Shown here: positions 23,966 through 33,107 of the stretch, one piece after another | How positions within the stretch are numbered: position 1 is the first letter of the stretch | Layout of the letters: each line of letters opens with the position of its first letter | Assembly (NCBI RefSeq): GCF_020447305.1 | Contig: NZ_CP095732.1 | Span: 3,132,501 to 3,196,500 of the forward strand | Origin: Abyssibius alkaniclasticus | GTDB lineage: Bacteria > Pseudomonadota > Alphaproteobacteria > Rhodobacterales > Rhodobacteraceae | Direction of reading: 5' to 3' | DNA length: 64,000 bases | Program-made: the position numbers and the translations under genes | The notes under the pieces: generated by a model | Database searches by the model: none | The model's input: the letters and a program-made list of their open reading frames with translations, nothing else | What the model was told of the DNA's origin: nothing

Positions 23966-26578
23966 GTGACGATCGCCGTAGATACACCGCCAGAGCGCGC
24001 CTCGAAATTCGCGCAACTGCGACAGGTCGCGCCAATCATACTTGGCTTTGGCCTGTTCCTGCTTGGCGCTTATGCGCTTTACAACCTGCTGGGCACAATC
24101 GATTTTGCCAATGTCCGCGCGCAGGTTCGGCTAATATCCTGGCCGCGCATCGCGACTGCCATCGCGGTAACATTTGTCGGGTATTTCGCCCTGGTTGGCT
24201 ATGACTGGTCTGCCTTGCGCTATCTGGGCAAGAAGCTGCCATTCCAGATCATCATGCTTGGCGGCTTTCTGGGCTACAGCTTTGGCAATACGGTTGGCAT
24301 CAGTGCGGTATCGGGCGGGGCCGTGCGCTATCGAATCTATTCCGCCTTCGGGCTGAATGCGTTTGACGTGGCGGCGATTTCAACCTTCGTTTCGCTGGCC
24401 TTCGGCTTGGGCATCACCTTTGTCGGCTTCGCGGCGCTCGCCATACACCCCGCAGCACTGGACTATCTGGTCAGCTGGTCGCCAGCAACGACAAGGTCAA
24501 TTGCCATTGCCGCCTTTGCATTGCCCCTGACCTTCCTGACATGGCTGTCGTTTACAGGAAAAGTTGCGCATTGGCGGCGGTTTTCGGTTTCCGCGCCGTC
24601 GCCCTCCATCCTGTTTGGCCAGATCGGCTTTTCAATCGTTGATACATTGATGGCCGCGCTTGCGCTTTATGTTCTCATGCCGGCTGGCGCGCCCGACTTT
24701 ATAACCTTCTTTGCCATTTTTGCCGCTGCATCGCTTATTGCCGTTGCAAGCCATGTGCCGGGCGGCGTCGGGGTGTTTGAAAGCATTGTGCTTGCGGCAA
24801 TGCCTGCAACCGTGCCGCTGGATCAGGCGGTGGCGGCGCTTCTGCTTTATCGGGTCATTTACTACTTGCTGCCATTCGGTCTGGCCGTGGTTTTCGTGTC
24901 TCTCAACGAAGGGCGGCTGGCTTCCGGATTTATTGCAAAACGATTTGGCGCCGTTTCCGCGCAGATGGAACCGTCTTTGAAGATCGTCTCTTCGGTTGCA
25001 CCGGTTGCCGCCGGGCTTACCGGCTTTGCGCTTGGCATCTATCTGGTGCTGACCGCGGTCATACCCTCGGCCCGCCCTGAAGATATCGACCCGGGCGATC
25101 TGCTCTCGATCATACTGGTCGAGGGGGGCGCATATCTTTCGGCATCGCTTGGGCTGCTGCTTGTCGTGCTGTCCCAGGGGCTGTTTCGCCGCATTTCGGG
25201 CGCGTTCTGGCTTACCTTGTCGGCCCTCGGCTTTGGTGCTGTCGCGACCGTCATTCTGGAGCGCGACTGGGAGGCGGCGCTGGTTCTTTCGGTTTCAGCG
25301 GCCGTTCTATGGCCAATGCGCCCGGAATTCTACCGCGCAACCAAACTGACCCAGGGCTTGTTTTCGCTCCGATGGGCTATCCTGATTGCGGCACTGTTGC
25401 TCAGCGTTATCGGGTTCATTTTCTTGCTCTATCAGGCGGTGCCCTATTCGCACGAGCTTTGGGGCCAGTTCTCGGGCGATGCACGCGCACCGCGCGCGCT
25501 GCGCACGGCGCTTGCCGTTTCGGGGCTGGCGGTGCTGGCAACGGTCTATCTGCTGCTTCAGCCTGCCCGCGCGCGCGGCACGGTGATCGATCAAAACGCC
25601 CTGTCCATTGCCAAGGACATTACCATGAGCGCCGGGCAACCCGAAGGCTGCCTTGCATTGAGCGGCGACAAGACCTTGTTCTTCTCCAAAGACATGGACG
25701 CATTCATAATGTATGCGGTGCAGGGCCGATCCTGGATAGCCTATGGCGACCCTGTCGGCAATGAAGCTGCGGCTTCAGAGCTGGCCTGGGCATTTTTTGA
25801 TGCCGCCTATCGTGCAAACTGCCGCCCGGTCTTTTACGAGGTCAGCGCAAAATTCCTGCCCTTGTGGATAGAAATGGGCCTGACCCTGCACAAGATGGGT
25901 GAAGAAGCCGTGATAGACCTTCAGTCATTTTCGCTGGCGGGGGGCGATTTCAAGAAAATGCGCGCCGCCCATAACAAGGCTGTAAAAAGCGGATTGACGC
26001 TCGAAATTCTGCAAGCGCCACATGACCCGGCGCTGATTGCCCAGTTGGAAGACATTTCAAAGGCCTGGCTTGGCGAGAAGAATGCCAAGGAAAAGGGGTT
26101 TTCGGTTGGCCGGTTTTCCAGCGCATATCTTGCGCATTTCCCCATTGCCGTGGCCAGGCGCGACGGGCGCATTCTGGCATTTGCCAATGTGATGGCCCCG
26201 GGGGATGCGGGCAATGTCGCGATCGACCTGATGCGCTATTACCCCCAGGAAGCCGATGGCATGATTGAGTTCGTGTTCATCAAGCTGATGGAACACTACC
26301 GCGAAGCCGGCGCAAAGCATTTCAGCCTTGGAATGGCGCCTTTGGCGGGGCTGGAGGCCCATCATGGCACGCGCATGTGGAACCGGTTTGCAAGGACGAT
26401 TTACCGCCACGGCGGCGCATTTTACAATTTTGAAGGTCTGCGCGCTTTCAAGAAGAAGTTTCATCCAGACTGGCAGCCAAGGTTTCTGGCCGTGCCGGGA
26501 GGATTGCAGCCCGTCATCGCCTTGCGCGATGTCACATTCCTGATTTCTGGCGGGGCCAAGGGGCTATTGCGCAGATAA
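23966..26578 (+). CDS. mprF: Bifunctional phosphatidylglycerol lysyltransferase/flippase (MprF)
   Basis: 870 residues. The N-terminal two-thirds is a multi-pass flippase/UPF0104-type domain, including GYSFGNTVGISAVSGGAVRY and the conserved HVPGGVGVFESIVLAAMP. The C-terminal DUF2156 acyl/aminoacyl-transferase domain (about residues 540-860) includes WIAYGDPVGNE, HNKAVKSGLTLE and ALRAFKKKFHPDWQPRF. MprF adds lysine (or alanine) from aminoacyl-tRNA to phosphatidylglycerol and flips the lipid, lowering surface negative charge and giving resistance to cationic peptides. The start is GTG at 23966. The amino acid used cannot be read from sequence. A DedA-PAP2 gene follows 20 bp later. Confidence 0.92.
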   Translation: MTIAVDTPPERASKFAQLRQVAPIILGFGLFLLGAYALYNLLGTIDFANVRAQVRLISWPRIATAIAVTFVGYFALVGYDWSALRYLGKKLPFQIIMLGGFLGYSFGNTVGISAVSGGAVRYRIYSAFGLNAFDVAAISTFVSLAFGLGITFVGFAALAIHPAALDYLVSWSPATTRSIAIAAFALPLTFLTWLSFTGKVAHWRRFSVSAPSPSILFGQIGFSIVDTLMAALALYVLMPAGAPDFITFFAIFAAASLIAVASHVPGGVGVFESIVLAAMPATVPLDQAVAALLLYRVIYYLLPFGLAVVFVSLNEGRLASGFIAKRFGAVSAQMEPSLKIVSSVAPVAAGLTGFALGIYLVLTAVIPSARPEDIDPGDLLSIILVEGGAYLSASLGLLLVVLSQGLFRRISGAFWLTLSALGFGAVATVILERDWEAALVLSVSAAVLWPMRPEFYRATKLTQGLFSLRWAILIAALLLSVIGFIFLLYQAVPYSHELWGQFSGDARAPRALRTALAVSGLAVLATVYLLLQPARARGTVIDQNALSIAKDITMSAGQPEGCLALSGDKTLFFSKDMDAFIMYAVQGRSWIAYGDPVGNEAAASELAWAFFDAAYRANCRPVFYEVSAKFLPLWIEMGLTLHKMGEEAVIDLQSFSLAGGDFKKMRAAHNKAVKSGLTLEILQAPHDPALIAQLEDISKAWLGEKNAKEKGFSVGRFSSAYLAHFPIAVARRDGRILAFANVMAPGDAGNVAIDLMRYYPQEADGMIEFVFIKLMEHYREAGAKHFSLGMAPLAGLEAHHGTRMWNRFARTIYRHGGAFYNFEGLRAFKKKFHPDWQPRFLAVPGGLQPVIALRDVTFLISGGAKGLLRR

Positions 26579-26598
26579 CACTCAGAAAAGAGCAGAAC

Positions 26599-28572
26599 AT
26601 GCCCACAAGTCTGGATCAGATCGTGCCGTCGCTTCAGGCGTTTGGCGTTGGGGCCTATTGGGTCTTGATGTTTGCCGCAATGGGCGAGGCGGTGATTTTC
26701 ATCGGCATCATTCTGCCCGGCTCGATGATGGTAATTGCCGGTGGGCTGCTGGTGCGGGCCGGAACGATCGATTTTTTCGATCTGGCATGGTTTGTGGCCA
26801 TCGGCGCGATCATTGGAGCAGAAATAAGCTACAGGTTTGGCCGCATCGGGGCTTTGCGCCTGTCGAAAAAATCACAGGTTCGGGGCTCGAAATACGCCAC
26901 GAAAGCCAAGGACATGCTTGGCCGCTACGGTGGTTTTTCAATGGTGGTTTCGCGGTTTCTGGGCCCGGTTTCGGCTTTTGTGCCTTTTAGCTGGGCTATG
27001 GCCGGAATGCCGCGCCGCAAATTCATTGTCTGGAACATTCTCAGCGCGGTGCCCTATGCACTTGTTTTGCCTGCTTTGGGGTATTTCATGGCAGATGCGC
27101 TTGCGCTTATCGGCCCGAAGGCGGGCCGTGTGCTGTTCGTGCTGATGCTTGCACTGGCCGTGTTTTTCGGCCTTTGGTTCGTTGCCAACCGCATTCGCCG
27201 CAACATGGCGGGGCTGCACGCAATGCTGGCCTGGAGCAAAGCGATGATCACCGGGTTTGGCTGGATCAAACGCAGCGCATTGCGCTGGCCCGGCCTGGCG
27301 CGCTTCATGTCCCACAGGTTTGACACGACGCGCCTTTCGGGGCTTTGCCTTACGCTGGCAGGGCTGGCCGCCGCCTATCTGGGCTGGAGTCTTGTTGTCA
27401 CTGCGACAAACGTCTTTCCGGCAAGCCTTGCCAGCCAGATCGACCAGCGGCTGGCCGCCTTGCTGTTCGCATTGCGCGACCCGTGGTTGATACAGGTTTT
27501 CAGCACCATAACCGCCTTTGGCGATTCCAGGGTCATTGCCGCGCTGCTATTCGGCGTGGTGCTGGCGCTGGCGCTTCAAAAACAATGGGCGCCCGCGCTT
27601 GGCATTGCATTGGCGACTTTTGGCAATGTTCTGACGGTGACAATCCTGAAATACACCATTGGCCGCCCGCGCCCGGTATTCGCCTATTATGTAGAAACAA
27701 GCGGTAGCTTCCCAAGCGGCCATGCCGCGATTTCGGTCGTCTTTTACGGGATGCTGGCCTTTATCTTGTGGCGCCAGCGCCGCGTTGCGCCGGTATTGGC
27801 GCTGGTCTTTGCGCTGGTCATGGCATTCGGCATCGGCCTGAGCCGTCTTTATCTGGTCGAGCATTATCTGAGCGATGTGCTGAACGGCGCCATTATCGGC
27901 GCGCTGTGGCTTGGGATCGGCGTTGCCGTCACCGAATGGTGGCGCGCGCGGTTCGCAATACAGCCGCGCCAATCGCCGCTGCGCGCAGTGCCGGCGCTGC
28001 CAATTGCTGCGGCGATGATCTTTGCCGCCTATACGATCATTACCTACGCTCCGGCCGTGACCGGCATTCACACCGAACGCCCGAGACTCGTGGCAACCGA
28101 TGCCGAGATTGCCGCCAGCATCGCGCCTGCAACCACCTCGATGACAGGCACAGAGCTTGCCCCGATTGCGCTTGTGATCATGGCGCCCGACATGGATGCC
28201 ATCATCGCACAGCTTGGCGTGGCTGGCTGGGCCCAAAGCCCGGCACCCGGCCTGGCCGAAGCGATACTCGCCGCATTTGGAAGCGATGCGCAAGACGAAC
28301 ACCCAACCGCGCGCGCCTGGGTTTTTTGGGGCAATCAGCCCGTTTTCGCCACATTCACCAAAGATGATGGCGCGCCCGGCGCTGGCCAAACGATCCTGCG
28401 TATCTGGCCGGTTTCGGAACAGTTGCCTGATGGCACCCGCGCCTTTGCTGCCGCCATTCAGCCAGCTGCGCCCACCGGGCCTGACCAGGCGCTGCGCGCG
28501 GTTGCACAAGACATCACGCAGCCCGGCCCATCGGTGCAAACCTTGCGTGTGCTGGCTTTGCAAAACCAATAG
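26599..28572 (+). CDS. DedA/PAP2 fusion membrane protein with LssY-like C-terminus
   Basis: 657 residues in three parts. Residues 1-200 are a DedA/VTT domain (EAVIFIGIILPGSMMVIAGG, then SRFLGPVSAFVPFSWAMAGM). Residues about 270-480 are a PAP2 lipid phosphatase with the catalytic motifs KYTIGRPRP, PSGHAA and SRLYLVEHYLSDVLNG. The last 150 or so residues resemble the LssY C-terminal domain. DedA proteins move undecaprenyl phosphate or phospholipids; PAP2 enzymes dephosphorylate lipid pyrophosphates. It lies 20 bp after mprF, so the pair likely acts on envelope lipids. A strong hairpin begins at its stop. Confidence 0.88.
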   Translation: MPTSLDQIVPSLQAFGVGAYWVLMFAAMGEAVIFIGIILPGSMMVIAGGLLVRAGTIDFFDLAWFVAIGAIIGAEISYRFGRIGALRLSKKSQVRGSKYATKAKDMLGRYGGFSMVVSRFLGPVSAFVPFSWAMAGMPRRKFIVWNILSAVPYALVLPALGYFMADALALIGPKAGRVLFVLMLALAVFFGLWFVANRIRRNMAGLHAMLAWSKAMITGFGWIKRSALRWPGLARFMSHRFDTTRLSGLCLTLAGLAAAYLGWSLVVTATNVFPASLASQIDQRLAALLFALRDPWLIQVFSTITAFGDSRVIAALLFGVVLALALQKQWAPALGIALATFGNVLTVTILKYTIGRPRPVFAYYVETSGSFPSGHAAISVVFYGMLAFILWRQRRVAPVLALVFALVMAFGIGLSRLYLVEHYLSDVLNGAIIGALWLGIGVAVTEWWRARFAIQPRQSPLRAVPALPIAAAMIFAAYTIITYAPAVTGIHTERPRLVATDAEIAASIAPATTSMTGTELAPIALVIMAPDMDAIIAQLGVAGWAQSPAPGLAEAILAAFGSDAQDEHPTARAWVFWGNQPVFATFTKDDGAPGAGQTILRIWPVSEQLPDGTRAFAAAIQPAAPTGPDQALRAVAQDITQPGPSVQTLRVLALQNQ

Positions 28573-28600
28573 GGCCGCCGCCAATTTTTGGCGACGGCCC
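28572..28600. terminator. Hairpin between convergent genes (bidirectional terminator candidate)
   Basis: Arms 28572-28584 and 28588-28600 pair over 13 bp with one mismatch (GGGCCGCCGCCAA and TTGGCGACGGCCC). It lies directly after the DedA-PAP2 stop and 26 bp before the end of the convergent gene. The T-rich loop is short and the downstream T-run is weak, so efficiency is uncertain. Confidence 0.6.
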
Positions 28601-28625
28601 GAGCCTTGAACGCAATGTCGGATGA

Positions 28626-29252
28626 TCAATCGGCGGCTTCCGCCCCGCCCGCATCCTTGTTGATCTCCACAGTCACCGGCGCGAAACCCTCAATGCCAAC
28701 CGTAACGGTCATCAATTTGGCTGCCTGGCTGGTCGCGTAGCTGCCGTTTGGATTGTCGCGAAAATGGCCGGGCGTCTCGCCGCTGTCCAGATGAATGCGG
28801 GCATCACCACCTGCGGGCACAGAAAACCCCTCAAGCGGTTTGAAATAGGCCTCGGTTGTGCCCGCATCCAGATCGAGAACCGTGTAGTAGATGCTGAACC
28901 CGCTCAGCGCCGCCGCACCCGGATTCATGATCTGTATTTCAAGATGGTCAGGCGCATCCTTGTTCAGCGCATAATCGAAGTTGTTTTCGACAAGGGCTTC
29001 ACCAATCGAAAAGGGCGCGGCCGCGCCGGTCAGGCGCATCGGGTTTTCAGCGAAAACCGGCTTGTCGTCGGCCAGGTCATTCAGGCCGTCACCATCGGTG
29101 TCGGCATTCAGCGGATCGGTGTTCAGCAACGGTTCGGCTGCATTGGGGATGCCATCGCCGTCAAGATCGTGGTTGCCGGCCCAGGCCGGCGCGCCAGCCA
29201 ACCCAATGGCGACAAACAATGCGCCAATGCGGGGTGCGATTTTATAGTCCAT
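28626..29252 (-). CDS. Exported calcium-binding (thrombospondin type 3 repeat) protein
   Basis: 208 residues. The signal peptide IGALFVAIGLAGAPAWA is followed at once by calcium-binding loops DLDGDGIPNAAEPLLNTDPL and ADTDGDGLNDLADDKP. A beta-rich domain of unknown family then runs to the end (FSIGEALVENNFDYALNKDA, FSIYYTVLDLDAGTTEAYFK). The ATG at 29252 with an AAAGGA site is chosen over an extension lacking a signal peptide. It is the last gene of an operon with an ATPase and two ABC-2 permeases (5-bp gap), so it may be a substrate or partner of that exporter. Function is otherwise unknown. Confidence 0.75.
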   Translation of the reverse strand: MDYKIAPRIGALFVAIGLAGAPAWAGNHDLDGDGIPNAAEPLLNTDPLNADTDGDGLNDLADDKPVFAENPMRLTGAAAPFSIGEALVENNFDYALNKDAPDHLEIQIMNPGAAALSGFSIYYTVLDLDAGTTEAYFKPLEGFSVPAGGDARIHLDSGETPGHFRDNPNGSYATSQAAKLMTVTVGIEGFAPVTVEINKDAGGAEAAD

Positions 29253-29257
29253 GTCTA

Positions 29258-30232
29258 TTATTCCTTTGCAAGACGGTTGGAATTGAGGGGAAGGGCGAAC
29301 ATGAGAACAGCCAGCCCGAGTGAGGCGAAAATGATCCACAGAGCGTCACCCTTTTTCTCGACAAGGATCGGGCCGAGGGGTTTTCCGGCATAGGTGTCTT
29401 TGATGCCAAGCACGGCAAAGCTGAACCGTTCGAAATGCTTGGTGATCGAGGCGGCTTCGATAAACGTGCGGATCGACTCGAATGTGCCGTAGCTTGCCTT
29501 GATACGGTCTTCTTCGGCCTTGGGCACCTGAAGCTGGCGGAAAACGCCGCCCGCCACCTGGTTGTCCGGGTCCATCGTGTCGCCGATCTGCGGGGCCACA
29601 AGCACCAGAACCAACCAAACAACAAAGGCGATGAGAAGCGCATTGCCGGTGTGTTTCATCCAGAGTGTCAGAACAAATGACAGGATGAAAAACACGCTGG
29701 TATAGGCGGTGCCAGCAAGCCAGACCAGAAAGATGCGCCCGACATCGCCCCCACCAAGCCCAAGGCCGGAGACGAGCGGCAGCAAAACCATGCCAAGCGC
29801 AAGAACAATGGCCAGACATGAGCCGAGCAGAACCATTGCCGCGCCAAGTTTGCCGGCCAAAAACTGCCAGGCCGCCACGGGCCGCGTCATGATCAATGCC
29901 AGGGTTTGACGGCCACGCTCGCTTGCCGCCGACCGGAAGCCCGCAAGAATGCCAAGAACGGCCCCGATGATCTCGATCTGCTCAATCGCGCCGCGCAGCA
30001 GGCTGAGCGGGCGGAAATTTGGCGCGCTCAGCGCCGAGGCATCCTTTCCCAAACCGATCAGCAAGGCTTTGCTTTCCTCATAGGCAGCAACATCTGCCGA
30101 AAGCGAGATCGCCCCGGTGACCAGCGATACCAAAGCCGCGATGGCAAGAAACAGCGTTACAATCGTGATAAATCGGTCGCGCAATGCATCGGAAATATCC
30201 TTGCGGGCAATGACCAGAACGGGCTTAAACAT
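29258..30232 (-). CDS. ABC-2 type transporter permease (NosY-like)
   Basis: 324-residue membrane protein opening MFKPVLVIARKDISDALRDR, the usual ABC-2 permease start. About six hydrophobic spans follow, with the conserved cytoplasmic segment SERGRQTLALIMTRPVAAWQ. The ATG at 30232 lies 8 bp inside the preceding permease gene and opens with the family N-terminus; upstream in-frame sequence is a shadow. It pairs with the second permease and the ATPase to form an exporter. A large extracytoplasmic loop lies before the last span. Substrate is unknown. Confidence 0.85.
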   Translation of the reverse strand: MFKPVLVIARKDISDALRDRFITIVTLFLAIAALVSLVTGAISLSADVAAYEESKALLIGLGKDASALSAPNFRPLSLLRGAIEQIEIIGAVLGILAGFRSAASERGRQTLALIMTRPVAAWQFLAGKLGAAMVLLGSCLAIVLALGMVLLPLVSGLGLGGGDVGRIFLVWLAGTAYTSVFFILSFVLTLWMKHTGNALLIAFVVWLVLVLVAPQIGDTMDPDNQVAGGVFRQLQVPKAEEDRIKASYGTFESIRTFIEAASITKHFERFSFAVLGIKDTYAGKPLGPILVEKKGDALWIIFASLGLAVLMFALPLNSNRLAKE

Positions 30233-31175
30233 TATAATCACCTTTTGTGTGTTCCATATGCGCAACCGCCCAGATGGCGGCGCCAATCGCAATCGCCAGG
30301 GCCAGAACCAGGTCGACCAGCGGCGAAAGGGCCGAAGTTGCAACCGCCGATGCAGGCAGAAATTCCAACAGTTGGGCCGACAGGTATTTGAAACTTTCGG
30401 CAATGGAGAGCGGCCCGATCAGCCAGGCCGACCAGTCAAAGAATGTCGATGCCGGGGCCGGGGCCAAGGCGGAAATCGGGTTGATCGCCGCGGTTGGATG
30501 GATGTTCGAGGTCAGCGAGGGCAGGATGAAGGTTACGGTCAGCCAGATCGTCATCGGCACCAGCAGGGCCACCGATTCCGAGCGGGCCAATGCCGCCGAA
30601 GCCAGGCCCATAAGGCCAAACAGCAGCATGAACATCAGGCTGAGCAGAAAGAACGAGGCAAGCCTGCCCCAGCCCGCGGCTGAAAGCGTGAATTCGGGCA
30701 AAACCAGGAACGTGCCGATGCTGATGATCGCGGTTGCCGCCATCAGAATGCCAATGACCGCAAACAGCGCCATCAGTTTGCCACCGGCATAGGCGCCCGT
30801 GCCAAAGGGGCGCGCGCCAAGCAAGGGCAGGACACCGGCTTTTCGGTCCATCGCGATAAGCTGATAGCCAATGACAATGGACGCCAGCGCCCCGATCAGG
30901 CTGACATAGATCGACATATTGCGCAGCAATGACAGGGGTGAAACCGTGCTGACAGGGTTCGGCGGAACGGGCTGGCCAGCCGCGCCAAGATATACGACCG
31001 CATCGGCATAGATTGAATTTACCGTGCTTGTGGCCGACCAGCCCAGATAGGCCGAGACAAAGACAAGCAGCACGAACAGGCCCGACAAAAGCGCAACCGT
31101 GCGCTCGCGAAAAATCAGCAGCGCACTGTGGCGCGCAATGATACGGGCCGCCGAAATTCGGGGTGACGTTTCCAT
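30225..31175 (-). CDS. ABC-2 type transporter permease
   Basis: 316-residue membrane protein, second permease of the exporter. It begins with a cytoplasmic segment (ARIIARHSALLIFRERTVAL) and a first span around LLSGLFVLLVFVSAYLGW. The ABC-2 region VIGYQLIAMDRKAGVLPLLG is followed by several more spans. The ATG at 31175 shares a base with the ATPase stop (TGATG). Two different permease genes suggest a heterodimeric channel. Confidence 0.85.
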   Translation of the reverse strand: METSPRISAARIIARHSALLIFRERTVALLSGLFVLLVFVSAYLGWSATSTVNSIYADAVVYLGAAGQPVPPNPVSTVSPLSLLRNMSIYVSLIGALASIVIGYQLIAMDRKAGVLPLLGARPFGTGAYAGGKLMALFAVIGILMAATAIISIGTFLVLPEFTLSAAGWGRLASFFLLSLMFMLLFGLMGLASAALARSESVALLVPMTIWLTVTFILPSLTSNIHPTAAINPISALAPAPASTFFDWSAWLIGPLSIAESFKYLSAQLLEFLPASAVATSALSPLVDLVLALAIAIGAAIWAVAHMEHTKGDYNV

Positions 31176-31912
31176 CAGGCCGCCCGCCCCTCGACAGAGA
31201 CCGGCGTGACGGAAAGATATAGCTCTTCCAGAGATTTATCATCGCCATATTTCTGAACAACCGCTTCCATCCGGTCGTGATAGACAAGGACACCCTGGCT
31301 CAGCACGCCGATCGATGTGCAGGTTTTGGCGATTTCGCTGATCAGATGCGTGTTCATGAATATCGTCATCTTCGCCTCGGTGTTCAGCCGCACGATGAGA
31401 TCGCGCAGCATTTTCATCCCCATCGGATCGAGGCCCGAAGAGGGTTCATCCAGAAAAAGCACATCCGGTTGGTGAAGAATTGCCTGCGCCAAGCCGATGC
31501 GTTGCCGCATTCCTTTGGAAAACCCCCCTACCCGCCTGGGGGCGAGCGCACTGGCATCAAGAAAATCCAGCACCTCGGCAATGCGGTGTTCCGGGCTTTC
31601 AACCCCGGACAGCCGCGCAAAGAACAACAGGTTTTCATGTGCCGTCAGCGTATCGTATAGGCGCACATTCTCGGGCACATAGCCAATAAGCCGGCGCACC
31701 AGAAGCGGGGCGGCAACACAGTCTTGCCCGCCAATTTTGGCACTGCCGGCGCTTGGTTTGGCCAGGGTCGTCAATATATGGATGGTCGTCGTTTTGCCCG
31801 CGCCGTTATGGCCAAGAAAGCCGAACACCTCACCGCGCGGTATCTCAAGCGTCAGGTCTTTGAGCGCCTGAAACTGCCCGTAGTTTTGCGAAAGCCTGCT
31901 GATACTGATCAT
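31175..31912 (-). CDS. ABC transporter ATP-binding protein (ABC-2/NosF-like)
   Basis: 245-residue ATPase. Walker A is GHNGAGKTTT at about residues 35-44, the signature is FSKGMRQRIGLAQAI and Walker B is VLFLDEPSSGLDPMG. The start ATG at 31912 has an ACAGGA site. It is the first gene of the exporter operon (ATPase, two permeases, calcium-binding exported protein). The layout resembles NosFY-type and other ABC-2 exporters, but no copper or nitrous-oxide gene is nearby. Confidence 0.9.
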   Translation of the reverse strand: MISISRLSQNYGQFQALKDLTLEIPRGEVFGFLGHNGAGKTTTIHILTTLAKPSAGSAKIGGQDCVAAPLLVRRLIGYVPENVRLYDTLTAHENLLFFARLSGVESPEHRIAEVLDFLDASALAPRRVGGFSKGMRQRIGLAQAILHQPDVLFLDEPSSGLDPMGMKMLRDLIVRLNTEAKMTIFMNTHLISEIAKTCTSIGVLSQGVLVYHDRMEAVVQKYGDDKSLEELYLSVTPVSVEGRAA

Positions 31913-32220
31913 GCTGTCAATCCTGTCTGCCTGGCAAATGCGATGCCATTTTGAGGATTTACGCCGGTCAGATGACTGCAGCCTGTCTGCAACCATACAG
32001 TTTTGTAAGGTTTGGGTGTGTTGGCCCTGAACGCATAGCCGGCATTTGCGCCAACGGCCCGGCGGAAAACCCCGCCCGCGAAACCATTGCCCCGCCATGA
32101 CATATGAAAACGCACCCCGTGCGGTGATCATGGCCAAGGTTACGAAATTACAATCTTTACGAGCAGTATTTGACAGAATGCAGCTACATCTTCTGCCTAT
32201 ACGATTTACAGGAGGCTAAA
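31913..32220. other. Intergenic control region, no gene seen
   Basis: 308 bp between divergent starts (ABC ATPase on minus, small membrane protein on plus). The right part is AT-rich, with a TTGACA hexamer near 32169 and a CAGGAGG ribosome site before the small gene, but no convincing -10 box at normal spacing. Nothing else was recognised. Confidence 0.5.
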
Positions 32221-32433
32221 ATGAAGAAACTCTATCACTTTGGGGCTGCGACAATCGCGGTTACGGCCAGTCTGGCGGCAATCGGTGCCGGTGTTCTTAT
32301 CGTCGCGACCGGGGTTGTCATCGGCGGTATGCTGGCCTTGTCTGCCAAACTGGCAAGCCGCAGCATCGCCGACCAACCCAGCGCAACACCCCAGGATGAA
32401 GACCTTGGGTTTGAGGACAAGGCGACCAGCTGA
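32221..32433 (+). CDS. Small single-span membrane protein
   Basis: 70 residues, no family recognised. A short start (MKKLYHFGAATIAVTAS) leads into a long Ala/Gly/Val-rich hydrophobic segment of about 40 residues, then an acidic tail (PSATPQDEDLGFEDKATS). A perfect CAGGAGG ribosome site precedes the ATG and a terminator follows, so it is probably a real monocistronic gene. It could be a membrane regulator or stress peptide; no function can be assigned. Confidence 0.65.
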   Translation: MKKLYHFGAATIAVTASLAAIGAGVLIVATGVVIGGMLALSAKLASRSIADQPSATPQDEDLGFEDKATS

Positions 32434-32450
32434 CAGAGCGGTTTGCAAAG

Positions 32451-32484
32451 AAAAAAAGCGCGGGGGAAACTTCGCGCTTTTTTT
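32451..32484 (+). terminator. Intrinsic terminator after the small membrane protein
   Basis: An A-rich arm ending AAGCGCG pairs with CGCGCTTTTTTT. The A-run and T-run on either side make it usable in both directions. It lies 18 bp after the stop codon. Confidence 0.85.
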
Positions 32485-32616
32485 ATGTCTGCACATCCGG
32501 GCAAAAATTCAAACATGACAAAGTTGCAATCCAGTCGACATGCACCAGAAAAATTCGGCCCCCAATTTGGTAACAGAGGGCGGCAAGGTGCAGCCCCACG
32601 AAACTGGAGAACAAAA

Positions 32617-33039
32617 ATGAAACGCAACACGATTACCAAAATTGGCGCAAGCGCGCTGCTCGCCCTTGGCCTTGTCGGTGGTGCCGCAACGATGGCTTCG
32701 GCAAATAGCCATTCAAAAGCTGGTGACACTGCTGAAGCCCAAAGCTTCCTTGCCGCGTCCGGGTCCATCGCCGATGCAATCGCCGCCGCCGAAGCCCAGT
32801 CTGGCGGCAAGGCGATGACCGCCGAATTTGAATCCGATGGCCCCGATGCCGGCTGGTATAAAGTTGAACTCGCTCTGGCCGATGGTTCTGTCAGCGAACT
32901 GCTGGTCAACCCGGCCGATGGCACCGTCAAAGTTGCACCCGCTGATGACATGGACCATGATGGCGCCGGGGACAACGCCGATGAGGATGGCGCCGAGAAC
33001 GACTCTGATGAGCATGGTGGCGAGAATGAAAGCAACTAA
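32617..33039 (+). CDS. Exported PepSY-domain protein
   Basis: 140 residues. The signal peptide KIGASALLALGLVGGAATMA ends near ASA/N. A PepSY domain (about residues 45-105) has SIADAIAAAEAQSGGKAMTA, GWYKVELALADGSVSELLVN and PADGTVKVAPADDMD. The C-terminal tail is very acidic and rich in Asp/Glu/Asn/His, so it could bind metal. The ATG at 32617 follows GGAGAA. It is the first gene of an operon with an OmpR-type regulator and a histidine kinase, where PepSY proteins commonly act as periplasmic partners of the sensor. Confidence 0.85.
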   Translation: MKRNTITKIGASALLALGLVGGAATMASANSHSKAGDTAEAQSFLAASGSIADAIAAAEAQSGGKAMTAEFESDGPDAGWYKVELALADGSVSELLVNPADGTVKVAPADDMDHDGAGDNADEDGAENDSDEHGGENESN

Positions 33040-33107
33040 AGCCTTCTGGCTTTGGAAGCGCAGTCGGCAGGGCATTCGCCCTGCCGATGACTTTGCATAG
33101 GTGGGCG

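Noticed and set aside
28998-31912. Assignment of the ABC-2 operon as nosDFY
   Set aside because: The ATPase and permease resemble NosF/NosY, but there is no NosD-type repeat protein, NosZ, NosL or copper motif nearby.
31913-31990. N-terminal extension of the ABC ATPase
   Set aside because: The frame is open for 75 more codons, but the ATPase domain starts directly at the ATG at 31912, which has its own ribosome site.
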